A stretch of 13,488 nt of DNA from positions 1 through 13,488 of the forward strand of contig JALTBU010000282.1 in assembly GCA_027008345.1 (NCBI GenBank), in the 5' to 3' direction. Source of the DNA: Nautiliaceae bacterium (GTDB lineage: Bacteria; Campylobacterota; Campylobacteria; Campylobacterales; Nautiliaceae). The stretch's first letter is position 1, and each line of letters opens with the position of its first letter. Of this stretch, positions 1-6,699 are shown in pieces. The notes under the pieces were generated by a model. That model ran no database searches. It saw only the letters and a list, made by a program, of their open reading frames with translations, and was not told the DNA's origin. A program made the position numbers and the translations under genes.

Positions 1-989
1 ATTTAATTAAAAAAGAAAATATTGATATTGTCTGTCATGTAGCCCTTCCTTATCAAAATTTGCCAATTATGCATGCATGTATTGAAACAGGCACAGCTTA
101 TCTTGATACTGCATTAGCAGAAACTGAGGATAATCCGGATACTTATTATGATTTGCAGTGGGCTCTTGATGAAGATTTCAAAAAAGCTCATACAATGGCA
201 CTCCTTGGATGCGGATTTGACCCGGGAGTGACTTCTATAATGGTTAAATATGCTGCAGATTATCTATTTGATGAAATTGAGGCTGTTGATATTTATGATT
301 GTAATTTTGGAGAGCATGGAAGAGCATTTGCTACAAATTTTGACCCTGAAATAAATCTAAGAGAGCTTAATCTTCCGGGTAAATACTGGGAAGATGGAAA
401 GTGGAAGACAACTGAGCCTTTTGAAATTGAAACAAAACACAACTATCCTGAATGCGGTGAGGCTACAAGCATTTTAATATGGCATGAAGAACTTGAAAGT
501 ATAGTAAAACATTTTCCAAAACTTAAAAGAGCAAGATTTTTTATGTGTTTTAGCGATAAATATCTATATCACTTTAAAGCTTTAAAAAATATAGGAATGT
601 TTGATATAAAACCTATAAAAATTTGTGAAAACTGCGAAATTTCACCATTGCAGTTCTTGGCAAAAATTCTGCCGGATCCACAAGAACTTGTTAAAAATTA
701 CAAAGGTCAAACAAACATTGGTGTAATAGTTGAAGGAATTAAGGATGGCAAAAAGAAAAAATATTATATCTATAATATCTGTGACCATGAAAAAGCCATA
801 GCTGAAACAGGAGCACATTGTGTCAGTTATACAACAGGAGTCCCTGCAATTATAGGATGTAAATTGATGGCTGAAAAAATCTGGTGGAATGAAGGCGTAC
901 ACAATGTAGAAGAATTTGATGCAAAACCTTTCTTTGAAGAGATGGAAAAACAAGGACTTCCTATAAAAGTAATTGAAATTAAGGAGTAA
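1..989 (+). CDS. Saccharopine dehydrogenase-family enzyme, copy A (5'-truncated by window edge)
   Basis: Probable carboxynorspermidine/carboxyspermidine dehydrogenase type: reductive condensation of aspartate semialdehyde with a diamine in the campylobacterial spermidine pathway (family knowledge). The frame is open from base 3, and the residues encoded before base 60 (ending VALPYQN) align with residues 71-90 of the next gene. A TTG at 60 is therefore not the start, and about 70 N-terminal residues with the Rossmann nucleotide-binding loop lie outside the window. Shared landmarks with copy B include GFDPGVT, FATNF, HEELES, RARFFM, FSDKYL, YYIYNICDH and CVSYTTGVPA. By eye the copies agree at about half of positions. 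Copy A ends at GLPIKVIEIKE without the short tail of copy B. The stop at 987-989 is 2 bases from the next ATG, whose AAGGAG lies inside this gene, so the pair is translationally coupled. The exact substrate is not readable from sequence. Confidence 0.85.
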   Translation, partial: LIKKENIDIVCHVALPYQNLPIMHACIETGTAYLDTALAETEDNPDTYYDLQWALDEDFKKAHTMALLGCGFDPGVTSIMVKYAADYLFDEIEAVDIYDCNFGEHGRAFATNFDPEINLRELNLPGKYWEDGKWKTTEPFEIETKHNYPECGEATSILIWHEELESIVKHFPKLKRARFFMCFSDKYLYHFKALKNIGMFDIKPIKICENCEISPLQFLAKILPDPQELVKNYKGQTNIGVIVEGIKDGKKKKYYIYNICDHEKAIAETGAHCVSYTTGVPAIIGCKLMAEKIWWNEGVHNVEEFDAKPFFEEMEKQGLPIKVIEIKE

Positions 990-991
990 AA

Positions 992-2212
992 ATGGCAAAT
1001 TTATTAATAATAGGAGCTGGAGGAGTCGGACGCGTAGCAACATTCAAAGCGGCTATGAATAATCACATTTTTGAAAATATAGTTTTAGCAAGCCGCACAA
1101 AAAGCAAATGCGACGCTATTGCAAAAGATATTAAAGAAAGACTTGGGGTTGAGGTTAAAACAGCTGAAATTGATGCAATGGATATAGATGCTACGGCAAA
1201 ACTTATAAAAGATACTAAAAGTGAAATTGTTTTAAATGTTGCTCTTCCGTATCAGGATTTAGCGATAATGGATGCATGTCTTAAAGCCGGGGCTCATTAT
1301 GTGGATACTGCAAATTATGAACATCCAGACGAAGCAAAATTTGAATACAAAGAGCAATGGGCAAAAAATGAAGATTTTAAAAAAGCAGGACTTATGGCAC
1401 TGCTTGGAAGCGGGTTTGACCCGGGGGTTACAAATGTATTTACCGCTTTTGCCGCACAGGAGCTTTTAGATGAAATAGAAACACTTGATATACTTGATTG
1501 TAACGCAGGAGACCATGGATATCCATTTGCTACAAATTTTAATCCTGAGATTAATATCCGTGAAATCACTCAAAAAGGAAAATACTTCGAAAACGGAGAA
1601 TGGAGAGAAATCGAGCCAATGAGCGTTAAGTTTGACTGGAATTATCCGGGAGTGGGTAAATATCCAAGTTATTTACTTTATCACGAAGAGCTTGAAAGTC
1701 TAACTAAAAACTTCCCTAGCATAAAAAGAGCAAGATTTTTTATGACATTTTCAGATAAATACCTTTGGCATCTAAGAGCACTTCAAAATGTTGGAATGAC
1801 AAGTATTGAGCCAATTGAAGTGTGTGATGGTTGTAAAATTTCACCTATGGAATTTCTAAAAAAAGTTCTTCCAGACCCAGCAAGTTTAGGTCCAAGGACA
1901 AAAGGCCAGACTCATATAGGAGTTGTTGTAACAGGATATAAAAATGGTAAGAAAAAAAGATACTATATATATAATATTTGCGACCATCAATGTGCGTTTA
2001 GAGAAGTCGGCGCTCAGTGTGTAAGTTACACAACAGGCGTTCCTGCAATGATTGGAGCCAAAATGATAGCTACTAAAACATGGTTTGAAACAGGTGTTAA
2101 AAATATGGAAGAATTTCCTGCTCGTCCATTTATGTATGAATTAAATAAAAACGGTCTTCCTTGGTTTATTATTGAACTTCCTACAAAAGGGCTTCCGATA
2201 GATGAGGAATAA
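992..2212 (+). CDS. Saccharopine dehydrogenase-family enzyme, copy B (probable carboxynorspermidine dehydrogenase)
   Basis: A full-length 406-residue cytoplasmic NAD(P)-dependent enzyme. The N-terminus LLIIGAGGVGR (residues 4-14) is a Rossmann dinucleotide-binding loop. The substrate domain follows, with GSGFDPGVT, NYPG, HEELES, RARFFMTFSDKYL and SYTTGVPAM conserved with copy A. Family members of this size in Campylobacter act as carboxynorspermidine dehydrogenase, making carboxyspermidine from putrescine and aspartate semialdehyde; a classical lysine-pathway saccharopine dehydrogenase is the alternative. The ATG at 992 has AAGGAG at 981-986 with 5-base spacing, inside the end of copy A. It is probably one transcript with copy A. 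No decarboxylase partner is visible in the window. A G-poor, C-containing spacer follows, with no clear hairpin terminator. Confidence 0.85.
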   Translation: MANLLIIGAGGVGRVATFKAAMNNHIFENIVLASRTKSKCDAIAKDIKERLGVEVKTAEIDAMDIDATAKLIKDTKSEIVLNVALPYQDLAIMDACLKAGAHYVDTANYEHPDEAKFEYKEQWAKNEDFKKAGLMALLGSGFDPGVTNVFTAFAAQELLDEIETLDILDCNAGDHGYPFATNFNPEINIREITQKGKYFENGEWREIEPMSVKFDWNYPGVGKYPSYLLYHEELESLTKNFPSIKRARFFMTFSDKYLWHLRALQNVGMTSIEPIEVCDGCKISPMEFLKKVLPDPASLGPRTKGQTHIGVVVTGYKNGKKKRYYIYNICDHQCAFREVGAQCVSYTTGVPAMIGAKMIATKTWFETGVKNMEEFPARPFMYELNKNGLPWFIIELPTKGLPIDEE

Positions 2213-2258
2213 TTTTTTCCCCATCTCAAAAAATTTTAGTTAACTTCACTCAAACTAC

Positions 2259-2288
2259 TTGACAAATTAAAATAAAAAGAGTTATAAT
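2259..2288 (+). promoter_or_regulatory. Consensus sigma-70 promoter of the HdeD-like gene
   Basis: TTGACA at 2259-2264 and TATAAT at 2283-2288 match both hexamers exactly, with an 18-base spacer. Transcription should begin near 2294-2296. That is at or past an in-frame ATG at 2293, so the gene must start at the later ATG at 2320. Confidence 0.8.
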
Positions 2289-2319
2289 TCTTATGTCAAA
2301 AACTTTTAAGGGGGCGAAA

Positions 2320-2871
2320 ATGTTTATTACAAACAATATTGACAAAGAAAAACTCAAAGAGTTTAGTACGCTTTCAATTATAAGCGGTATTATTATGGCA
2401 ATTGCCGGTATTTTGGCCATTATTCATCCTGTGGCTGGCAGTTTGGCATTTGTTATCTTTTTAGGAGCGCTTTTTATAGCGGCTGGAATAGTAGAGGCTT
2501 ATACCACATTTAAAGCACATCAAAAAAGTGCAGGTGCATGGTTTAAAGTATTTTTACTTTTAATTACAGGTATTTTACTGCTTATATGGCCGGTTAGCGG
2601 AATTGCAGCAGTGGCTATTTTACTTGCAGCATATTTCTTTATTGACTCATTTGCATCATTTCAAATGGGGCTTGATTTAAAACCTCTAAAAGGTTGGTGG
2701 ATAGCTGTATTAAACGGTGTACTTAGCTTTATTTTAGGAATTATTATGATCATCGGATGGCCATTTACTGCACCATTTACAGTCGGAATCATCGTTGGTG
2801 TAAGTTTCTTGATGGATGGAATTGTACTCATTTATCTTGGATATCTTGCAAAAAAAGGACATTACGATTAA
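2320..2871 (+). CDS. HdeD/DUF308-family integral membrane protein
   Basis: A 183-residue inner-membrane protein with about six hydrophobic helices (roughly residues 17-36, 40-62, 73-93, 96-116, 127-147 and 151-172) and short charged loops. This is the size and layout of the HdeD family, known in E. coli for acid resistance at high cell density; the molecular function is not established. The start at 2320 is preferred over an in-frame ATG at 2293 because AAGGGGG at 2308-2314 sits 5 bases before it and the promoter -10 box at 2283-2288 would put the upstream ATG before the transcript. It appears monocistronic. Its stop at 2869-2871 overlaps the stop of the convergent gene by 3 bases. Confidence 0.8.
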   Translation: MFITNNIDKEKLKEFSTLSIISGIIMAIAGILAIIHPVAGSLAFVIFLGALFIAAGIVEAYTTFKAHQKSAGAWFKVFLLLITGILLLIWPVSGIAAVAILLAAYFFIDSFASFQMGLDLKPLKGWWIAVLNGVLSFILGIIMIIGWPFTAPFTVGIIVGVSFLMDGIVLIYLGYLAKKGHYD

Positions 2872-3113
2872 TCCTTTTTAGGCCAAAACTTTACTATTGA
2901 ATACCCCTCGTCCTTATGACGAGGTGCATTTTCATCAAATTCATAATCTTCAAAGTAATCATTTAAAATAGTCGCTAAATATTTAAGCCTATCTTCAATA
3001 TCAATATCAGGAAATTCTTTTTTTAAAAACATATATAAATCTTCATCTTGATTTTTACACTTTTGATGAAGGTTTTTGATATTTTCTTCACTTAAATCCA
3101 GTTTATTTCCCAT
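2868..3113 (-). CDS. Small acidic protein of unknown function
   Basis: This 81-residue protein is not recognised. It is hydrophilic and acidic, predicted helical over residues 8-56, with an aspartate/glutamate cluster (DYFEDYEFDEN) near residue 60 and a basic end (KFWPKKD). There is no signal peptide, membrane segment or cysteine pair. The ATG at 3111-3113 follows the CiaB stop by 2 bases, and its AAAGGT ribosome site is formed by the last codons of CiaB, so it is translationally coupled to CiaB and probably the last gene of that operon. A role as a small partner of CiaB is only an inference from coupling. Confidence 0.7.
   Translation of the reverse strand: MGNKLDLSEENIKNLHQKCKNQDEDLYMFLKKEFPDIDIEDRLKYLATILNDYFEDYEFDENAPRHKDEGYSIVKFWPKKD
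2906..2924. other. GC-rich hairpin inside the convergent gene
   Basis: CCTCGTC and GACGAGG form a perfect 7-bp stem with a 5-base loop, 35 bases after the HdeD-like stop and within the coding region of the convergent 81-residue gene. In this AT-rich context it stands out. The plus strand has only a short T run afterwards (TGCATTTTC), so it is at best a weak terminator or a processing/pausing structure for the HdeD-like transcript. Confidence 0.4.
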
Positions 3114-3115
3114 TT

Positions 3116-4873
3116 TTAACCTTTATAAATTTTATCTCCTATTTGTTTATATCTTTCATAATAGTATCTTACAAATTCATCGGCTTTTTTATTTAAAGGA
3201 AAATAATTTTTATCTTTATAAATAAATTTATCTAAAAATTTCTTTGCATCATCTTTTTTCAAATAAAAATTTGCTAAATCAAGATAAGTTTTTTTATACC
3301 ACTCTTTTAATTTCTCATAATTGCCGTAATTATATTCTAAATTTTTGCCATTAAAACTAATAACTTCATTTTCAAAAAGTCCTGTTAAATGGATAAGCCC
3401 TTCAATATAATAAGGCAACACCTCATCAACTTCCATCCAACTTATAAGCCCCACTGCTCTTTTAATTGTATCTTCCAAAACAACCTGTTTTAATTTTTCT
3501 TCCTCATTTTCAAAAAATGCCATAAGCCCGCCTGTGGTAGCTTTAAATTCTTCTACATTTTTAAACATTCCTGAATTATTCATTTTAGATTCAGTATCAA
3601 TATCCACCCATAAAATATGACCAAATTCATGTCCAATAGTTGTAATATCATAAACTTTTATAAATTTTTCTTTATCTTCAAGGTCTTGATAAAATTTATC
3701 CATAAATTCTCTACCAAGAATTTCATAACTTATTTGCATTTTAGGTCTTGCTTTAATATCTTCATACACTTTATCTACAAAAGCAAATATTTTTTTACCT
3801 TTTTCTAAACTTACTTTCTCATCATTTGGAACAACTTGCGCTGAAAAAAGCCCGTTAAATTCAGCTCCGTAAAACAAAGCAGGAGATGATATATAAAGCT
3901 GTGTTTTTTCTATATTTCCAAGTCCAAAATTTAAAAGTTTTTCATTTTTACAGTATTTTTTATACATCGATATAATATTATCTTTTACTTCGCTTTTAAG
4001 AAAAGGATTTTTAATTCTTACATCAAGTTCAAGCGCAACGGCTTTTCGGTATTTATCTTCATAATATTCAAGCGGATGCCCCATTTGAACAGGTGATTTA
4101 ATATCCATCCATATTCTATCTACATTTGCCCATTTTTTAACAACCTCACTTGGATTTCTCTCAAGAAGTGCAGTTTTTATGGCATTTAAATATAAAATCC
4201 ACTCTATTTTATACTCATCTTCAAAATTTTCAAGCGCAACTATCAGTTCATCAATTGCTTTTATGGCTTCTTCCACTTCTTCTGTGAATACATCATAATA
4301 ACATTTATTCACATATCCGTTTTCTGTTTTAATAAGAGCAGAATAACATCTGTCACTAACTTCACCCTCATAAAAATCAATTAAATCTTTTTCCATTAAA
4401 TAGTTCATAATTTTGGCTTCATCTCCACCAAATTCAAGTGAAAGATTTTCATTTATAGTATGAATTATATGTTTAATCCATAAAGGCTGCCATTTACTAA
4501 AAGCAATTCCTATTTTATGAATACCTCTAAGAAGTTCACAATAAAATCCACCCACAAACGGACATAATTCATCAATTAATTTTTCGTGCTCTTTAAGCCA
4601 AAAGTTTTTAGTAAGCTCATACAAATCAAGTTGAATTTCTTTAATATCTTCCTCAGAAAAATTTCCGCGTCTTAATAAATTCATTACAGCATCTTCTCTT
4701 AAATGAAAAAATCTTTTTTTAAGTGCAAGTAAATTATCTTCATTAATTTCAAATCCCAATGTCCTTAATATCTCTTCAAAAAGAGCTCTTATATCATCAG
4801 GACATTTTTTGAAATATCCATTAATTTTTTCATCTCTTTTTCTGACAATTTCATAAGTCTCTTTTAAAAACAT
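3116..4873 (-). CDS. ciaB: CiaB-family protein with HEXXH metallopeptidase motif
   Basis: This 585-residue protein resembles Campylobacter invasion antigen B in length and layout (N-terminal EIVRKRDEKINGYF, central WMDIKSPVQMGHPLEYYEDKYR). In C. jejuni CiaB is reported as a secreted protein needed for host-cell entry. Here no signal peptide or membrane helix is seen. HEFGH (residues 415-419, bases 3617-3631) is a zinc-peptidase HEXXH motif. Glu441/Glu442 in NVEEFKA, 22-23 residues after the second His, are candidate third zinc ligands, as in gluzincin peptidases. The protein may therefore be a cytoplasmic peptidase rather than an invasion factor. The ATG at 4871-4873 follows AAAGGA; the upstream gene stops 9 bases earlier. 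The family assignment is from memory of sequence features and was not searched. Confidence 0.7.
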   Translation of the reverse strand: MFLKETYEIVRKRDEKINGYFKKCPDDIRALFEEILRTLGFEINEDNLLALKKRFFHLREDAVMNLLRRGNFSEEDIKEIQLDLYELTKNFWLKEHEKLIDELCPFVGGFYCELLRGIHKIGIAFSKWQPLWIKHIIHTINENLSLEFGGDEAKIMNYLMEKDLIDFYEGEVSDRCYSALIKTENGYVNKCYYDVFTEEVEEAIKAIDELIVALENFEDEYKIEWILYLNAIKTALLERNPSEVVKKWANVDRIWMDIKSPVQMGHPLEYYEDKYRKAVALELDVRIKNPFLKSEVKDNIISMYKKYCKNEKLLNFGLGNIEKTQLYISSPALFYGAEFNGLFSAQVVPNDEKVSLEKGKKIFAFVDKVYEDIKARPKMQISYEILGREFMDKFYQDLEDKEKFIKVYDITTIGHEFGHILWVDIDTESKMNNSGMFKNVEEFKATTGGLMAFFENEEEKLKQVVLEDTIKRAVGLISWMEVDEVLPYYIEGLIHLTGLFENEVISFNGKNLEYNYGNYEKLKEWYKKTYLDLANFYLKKDDAKKFLDKFIYKDKNYFPLNKKADEFVRYYYERYKQIGDKIYKG

Positions 4874-4882
4874 TTATATCCT

Positions 4883-5209
4883 TTAAAAATCATTCCAGGA
4901 ATGTACTTTTTTAATAATTTGCCATTCATCTATTTTTGAGATTGCACTAAATCCTATATCTGATAAGTAATTTTCATCAAAATGAACCTTGCTTATCACA
5001 TATCCTCCGTTTCTAAGTGCTCTGAATATTTTTTTAATCTCAACTTCTTCATCTAAAACTATAAAATGAAAAAATCTTTTATAGTTAAAATCACCTTCAA
5101 TTTTTTCAATATTATATGAAACAGAAGAAAAAAGGGAAGGATTTGTAGTAGCTATATTTAAATTTTCTTCGTCATTTATACTTTTTATTATATAAACCAC
5201 ATTGTTCAT
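4883..5209 (-). CDS. Small protein, possible remnant of a methyltransferase fold
   Basis: This 108-residue protein has no firm family. The stretch FHFIVLDEEVEIKKIFRALRNGGYVIS (about residues 46-72) recalls the strand and LxPGG loop in the second half of class I SAM-dependent methyltransferases. The N-terminal glycine-rich SAM-binding loop is absent, so it would be a fold remnant without activity, or an unrelated protein. The ATG at 5207-5209 is preferred: GGGAG lies 8 bases upstream, whereas a TTG five codons earlier has no ribosome site. It lies in the operon 51 bases after the NifX-like gene and 9 bases before ciaB. Confidence 0.6.
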   Translation of the reverse strand: MNNVVYIIKSINDEENLNIATTNPSLFSSVSYNIEKIEGDFNYKRFFHFIVLDEEVEIKKIFRALRNGGYVISKVHFDENYLSDIGFSAISKIDEWQIIKKVHSWNDF

Positions 5210-5259
5210 ATCATTTACTCCCAAAAATTTTCCATTTTACATTTTCAATTTTTAATTAA

Positions 5260-5265
5260 ATTATA
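5260..5265 (-). promoter_or_regulatory. Possible internal -10 box
   Basis: On the minus strand TATAAT overlaps the stop codon of the NifX-like gene, about 50 bases upstream of the next start at 5209. This is the longest gap within the operon. No -35 box is seen at the right distance, so this may be a weak internal promoter for the last three genes or chance in AT-rich DNA. Confidence 0.3.
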
Positions 5266-5554
5266 TGCTTCCGTAACTGAAAAGCTCTCTAAATAAAAAC
5301 GCTTCTACAATTTCTGCAATATTCATATTTTCTTTTGGGGTCATTAAAGGCTCAGCCCCAGCTTCTAAAAAATCAAAAACATATTCTTCTTTCGGGGTAA
5401 TAAAAAAATGCACAACTCCTACTAAATCGTCTCTGTTATCTTCATATTTAATATCTTTAATTTTACCTTCATCAATAAAAACTTTTGCAAATTTTTCAGC
5501 TTCATTTGAAGAAACACATATATCATTTTTAACAGGAATTCCTAAAACAAACAT
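5261..5554 (-). CDS. Small protein resembling the NifX/NifB C-terminal (FeMo-cofactor-binding-like) domain
   Basis: A 97-residue soluble protein. The order of elements matches the dinitrogenase iron-molybdenum-cofactor family fold: an N-terminal strand with GIPVKND followed by VSSNEAEKFAKVFIDEGKIK; a middle beta region; then AGAEPLMTPKENMNIAEIVEAFLFREL, like the end of NifX-type domains. The conserved histidine/cysteine positions typical of cofactor binders are not apparent, so cluster binding is uncertain. No nitrogenase genes are in the window; many such small domains occur outside nitrogen fixation. The ATG at 5552-5554 has AGAGG upstream and starts 1 base after the stop of the FTR-rhodanese fusion, so it is coupled to it. 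Confidence 0.5.
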   Translation of the reverse strand: MFVLGIPVKNDICVSSNEAEKFAKVFIDEGKIKDIKYEDNRDDLVGVVHFFITPKEEYVFDFLEAGAEPLMTPKENMNIAEIVEAFLFRELFSYGSI

Positions 5555-5555
5555 T

Positions 5556-6284
5556 TTATCCTCTTTCTATTTCACCATAATAACTTGCTATTCCATAAGT
5601 TAAATTTCCTACTTTATCAAATCCAAGCTGTTGTTGCAGAGCTCTTTGAAGATATGCGCTTCTGCTTCCTACATGGCAATAAATTATTATCCTCTCATCT
5701 TTAAGTTTCATCCATTCATCCAAATCATACTGAACCCTACTAATTGGAAGTAACTTATCAGTTCCTTTAATTCTCATCATCTGATGTTCAAAAGGTTCTC
5801 TGATATCAATGAGTTTAAAATTCACAAGCCCTTTTTCTCTTGCTTTTAAAAGCATTTCAAGCTCTTCACCTAAAATTTGCTCTTTTTCTAAAATATTTTC
5901 AAGCTCTGCTACGCTTAACCCCTCTACTTCTTTATGCTCATGTTTATGTGTCTTTTCATAATTTTTAACATATTCAGTTGAACAAAATATACCACAGTGA
6001 CATACTCCCTCTTCCGGAATCTCTTTTTCAATAGCCTGAGGACAAGGACAGACTCTATTATCACTGCTTACATATTTACCATCTTTTTCTTCTACCGGAA
6101 AACAAGGACAAAATCTTTTGCCATATAGTAATTTATTATTAGTAAGTCCTTTTAAAATTCTCTCCACAACTTCTTCATCAGGATTAAATTTCCAATTAAA
6201 CTGATTTACTACTTTATGAGCAAACTTTTCAGTTTTTAAAAATTCCTGTTGAAATTCAGGTGAATTTATATCAACCGTTTTCAT
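5556..6284 (-). CDS. Ferredoxin-thioredoxin reductase catalytic domain fused to a rhodanese domain
   Basis: A 242-residue two-domain cytoplasmic protein. Residues 1-105 are an FTR catalytic (beta) subunit with Cys59-Pro-Cys61, Cys79-Pro-Cys81 and Cys95-His-Cys97. By comparison with the cyanobacterial enzyme, four of these bind a 4Fe-4S cluster (59, 79, 81, 95) and 61/97 form the redox disulfide that takes electrons from ferredoxin. A linker with KTHKHEHK (111-118) leads to a rhodanese domain, about 150-242, with DIREP and the active loop Cys203-HVGSR. Rhodaneses carry sulfur as a cysteine persulfide. The fusion suggests ferredoxin-driven reduction of a persulfide or disulfide on its own rhodanese domain. 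Its ATG overlaps the preceding gene's TGA by 4 bases. Confidence 0.88.
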   Translation of the reverse strand: MKTVDINSPEFQQEFLKTEKFAHKVVNQFNWKFNPDEEVVERILKGLTNNKLLYGKRFCPCFPVEEKDGKYVSSDNRVCPCPQAIEKEIPEEGVCHCGIFCSTEYVKNYEKTHKHEHKEVEGLSVAELENILEKEQILGEELEMLLKAREKGLVNFKLIDIREPFEHQMMRIKGTDKLLPISRVQYDLDEWMKLKDERIIIYCHVGSRSAYLQRALQQQLGFDKVGNLTYGIASYYGEIERG

Positions 6285-6616
6285 TTAGCACCTTTCATTT
6301 CTTCACATTTATCAGGATTACAGAAAATTCCACAGTGGCAGCATCCCTCTGCAACTTCATGGTCTATTGCAGGTTTACATGGACAAATTCTGTCTTCTTT
6401 ATCACCCATAGGAATAAAACAAGGGCAATATCTTTTTCCATACATAAGTTTATTTCTTGTAAGCCCCATTACAATTGCATCATATACCTCTTTATCAGGT
6501 GTAATACACCAATTAAATTGTTTTACTACTTTTTCTACGAATTTTTTTGTTTTTTCTTCTTCTTGTTTAAACTCTTCTGAATTCAAGTCAACATCAGTTC
6601 TTTTTGGCTGAAGCAT
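6281..6616 (-). CDS. Stand-alone ferredoxin-thioredoxin reductase catalytic-subunit homologue
   Basis: A 111-residue protein, the usual length for an FTR catalytic chain. It has all three signature pairs: Cys64-Pro-Cys66, Cys78-Pro-Cys80 and Cys93-His-Cys95, in the GKRYCPCF, RICPC and CHCGIFC contexts. Extra cysteines lie at 37, 92, 99 and 104. It is a paralogue of the FTR half of the next gene (shared QFNW, NKL-YGKR, CPCF and HCGIFC), so this looks like a tandem duplication followed by fusion. No FTR variable chain is encoded nearby, as in other non-photosynthetic FTR-like disulfide reductases. The start at 6614-6616 is set by AAGGAG 5 bases upstream. It is the first gene of the minus-strand operon, behind a good sigma-70 promoter. 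Confidence 0.88.
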   Translation of the reverse strand: MLQPKRTDVDLNSEEFKQEEEKTKKFVEKVVKQFNWCITPDKEVYDAIVMGLTRNKLMYGKRYCPCFIPMGDKEDRICPCKPAIDHEVAEGCCHCGIFCNPDKCEEMKGAK

Positions 6617-6637
6617 AAGCTCTCCTTTTTTTATTTC

Positions 6638-6666
6638 ATTTTATCAAAGGAGATAAAAAAAGTCAA
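6638..6666 (-). promoter_or_regulatory. Sigma-70 promoter of the FTR-ciaB operon
   Basis: On the minus strand TTGACT (plus-strand 6661-6666) and TAAAAT (6638-6643) are 17 bases apart, one mismatch each from consensus. Transcription would start about 15 bases before the first ATG at 6616, giving a very short leader that holds only AAGGAG. Confidence 0.65.
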
Positions 6667-6699
6667 AAAAAGATAAATTTCATCTTTAATGCAATATTT

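Noticed and set aside
60..62. TTG as the start of the first gene
   Set aside because: The frame is open upstream to base 3 and the residues match the paralogue's interior, so the start lies outside the window.
642..1043. Minus-strand open frame across the junction of the two dehydrogenase genes
   Set aside because: Low-complexity Leu/Phe-rich antisense shadow with no ribosome site evidence, opposite well-conserved genes.
2238..2245. AGTTAACT palindrome upstream of the HdeD-like promoter
   Set aside because: Short, AT-rich and without a second element; it does not meet a known operator pattern.
3116..4873. Dipeptidyl-peptidase III (M49) identity for the HEFGH protein
   Set aside because: M49 enzymes have HEXXGH with an extra residue and a more distant EECRAE motif; here the motif is plain HEXXH with a nearer glutamate.
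5261..5554. Evidence for nitrogen fixation from the NifX-like gene
   Set aside because: NifX-fold domains are widespread outside nitrogenase systems and no nif gene is present in the window.
6260..6580. Plus-strand open frame opposite the FTR gene
   Set aside because: It is rich in Phe and Tyr from the reverse of AT-rich coding DNA and lies antisense to a gene with intact cysteine motifs.
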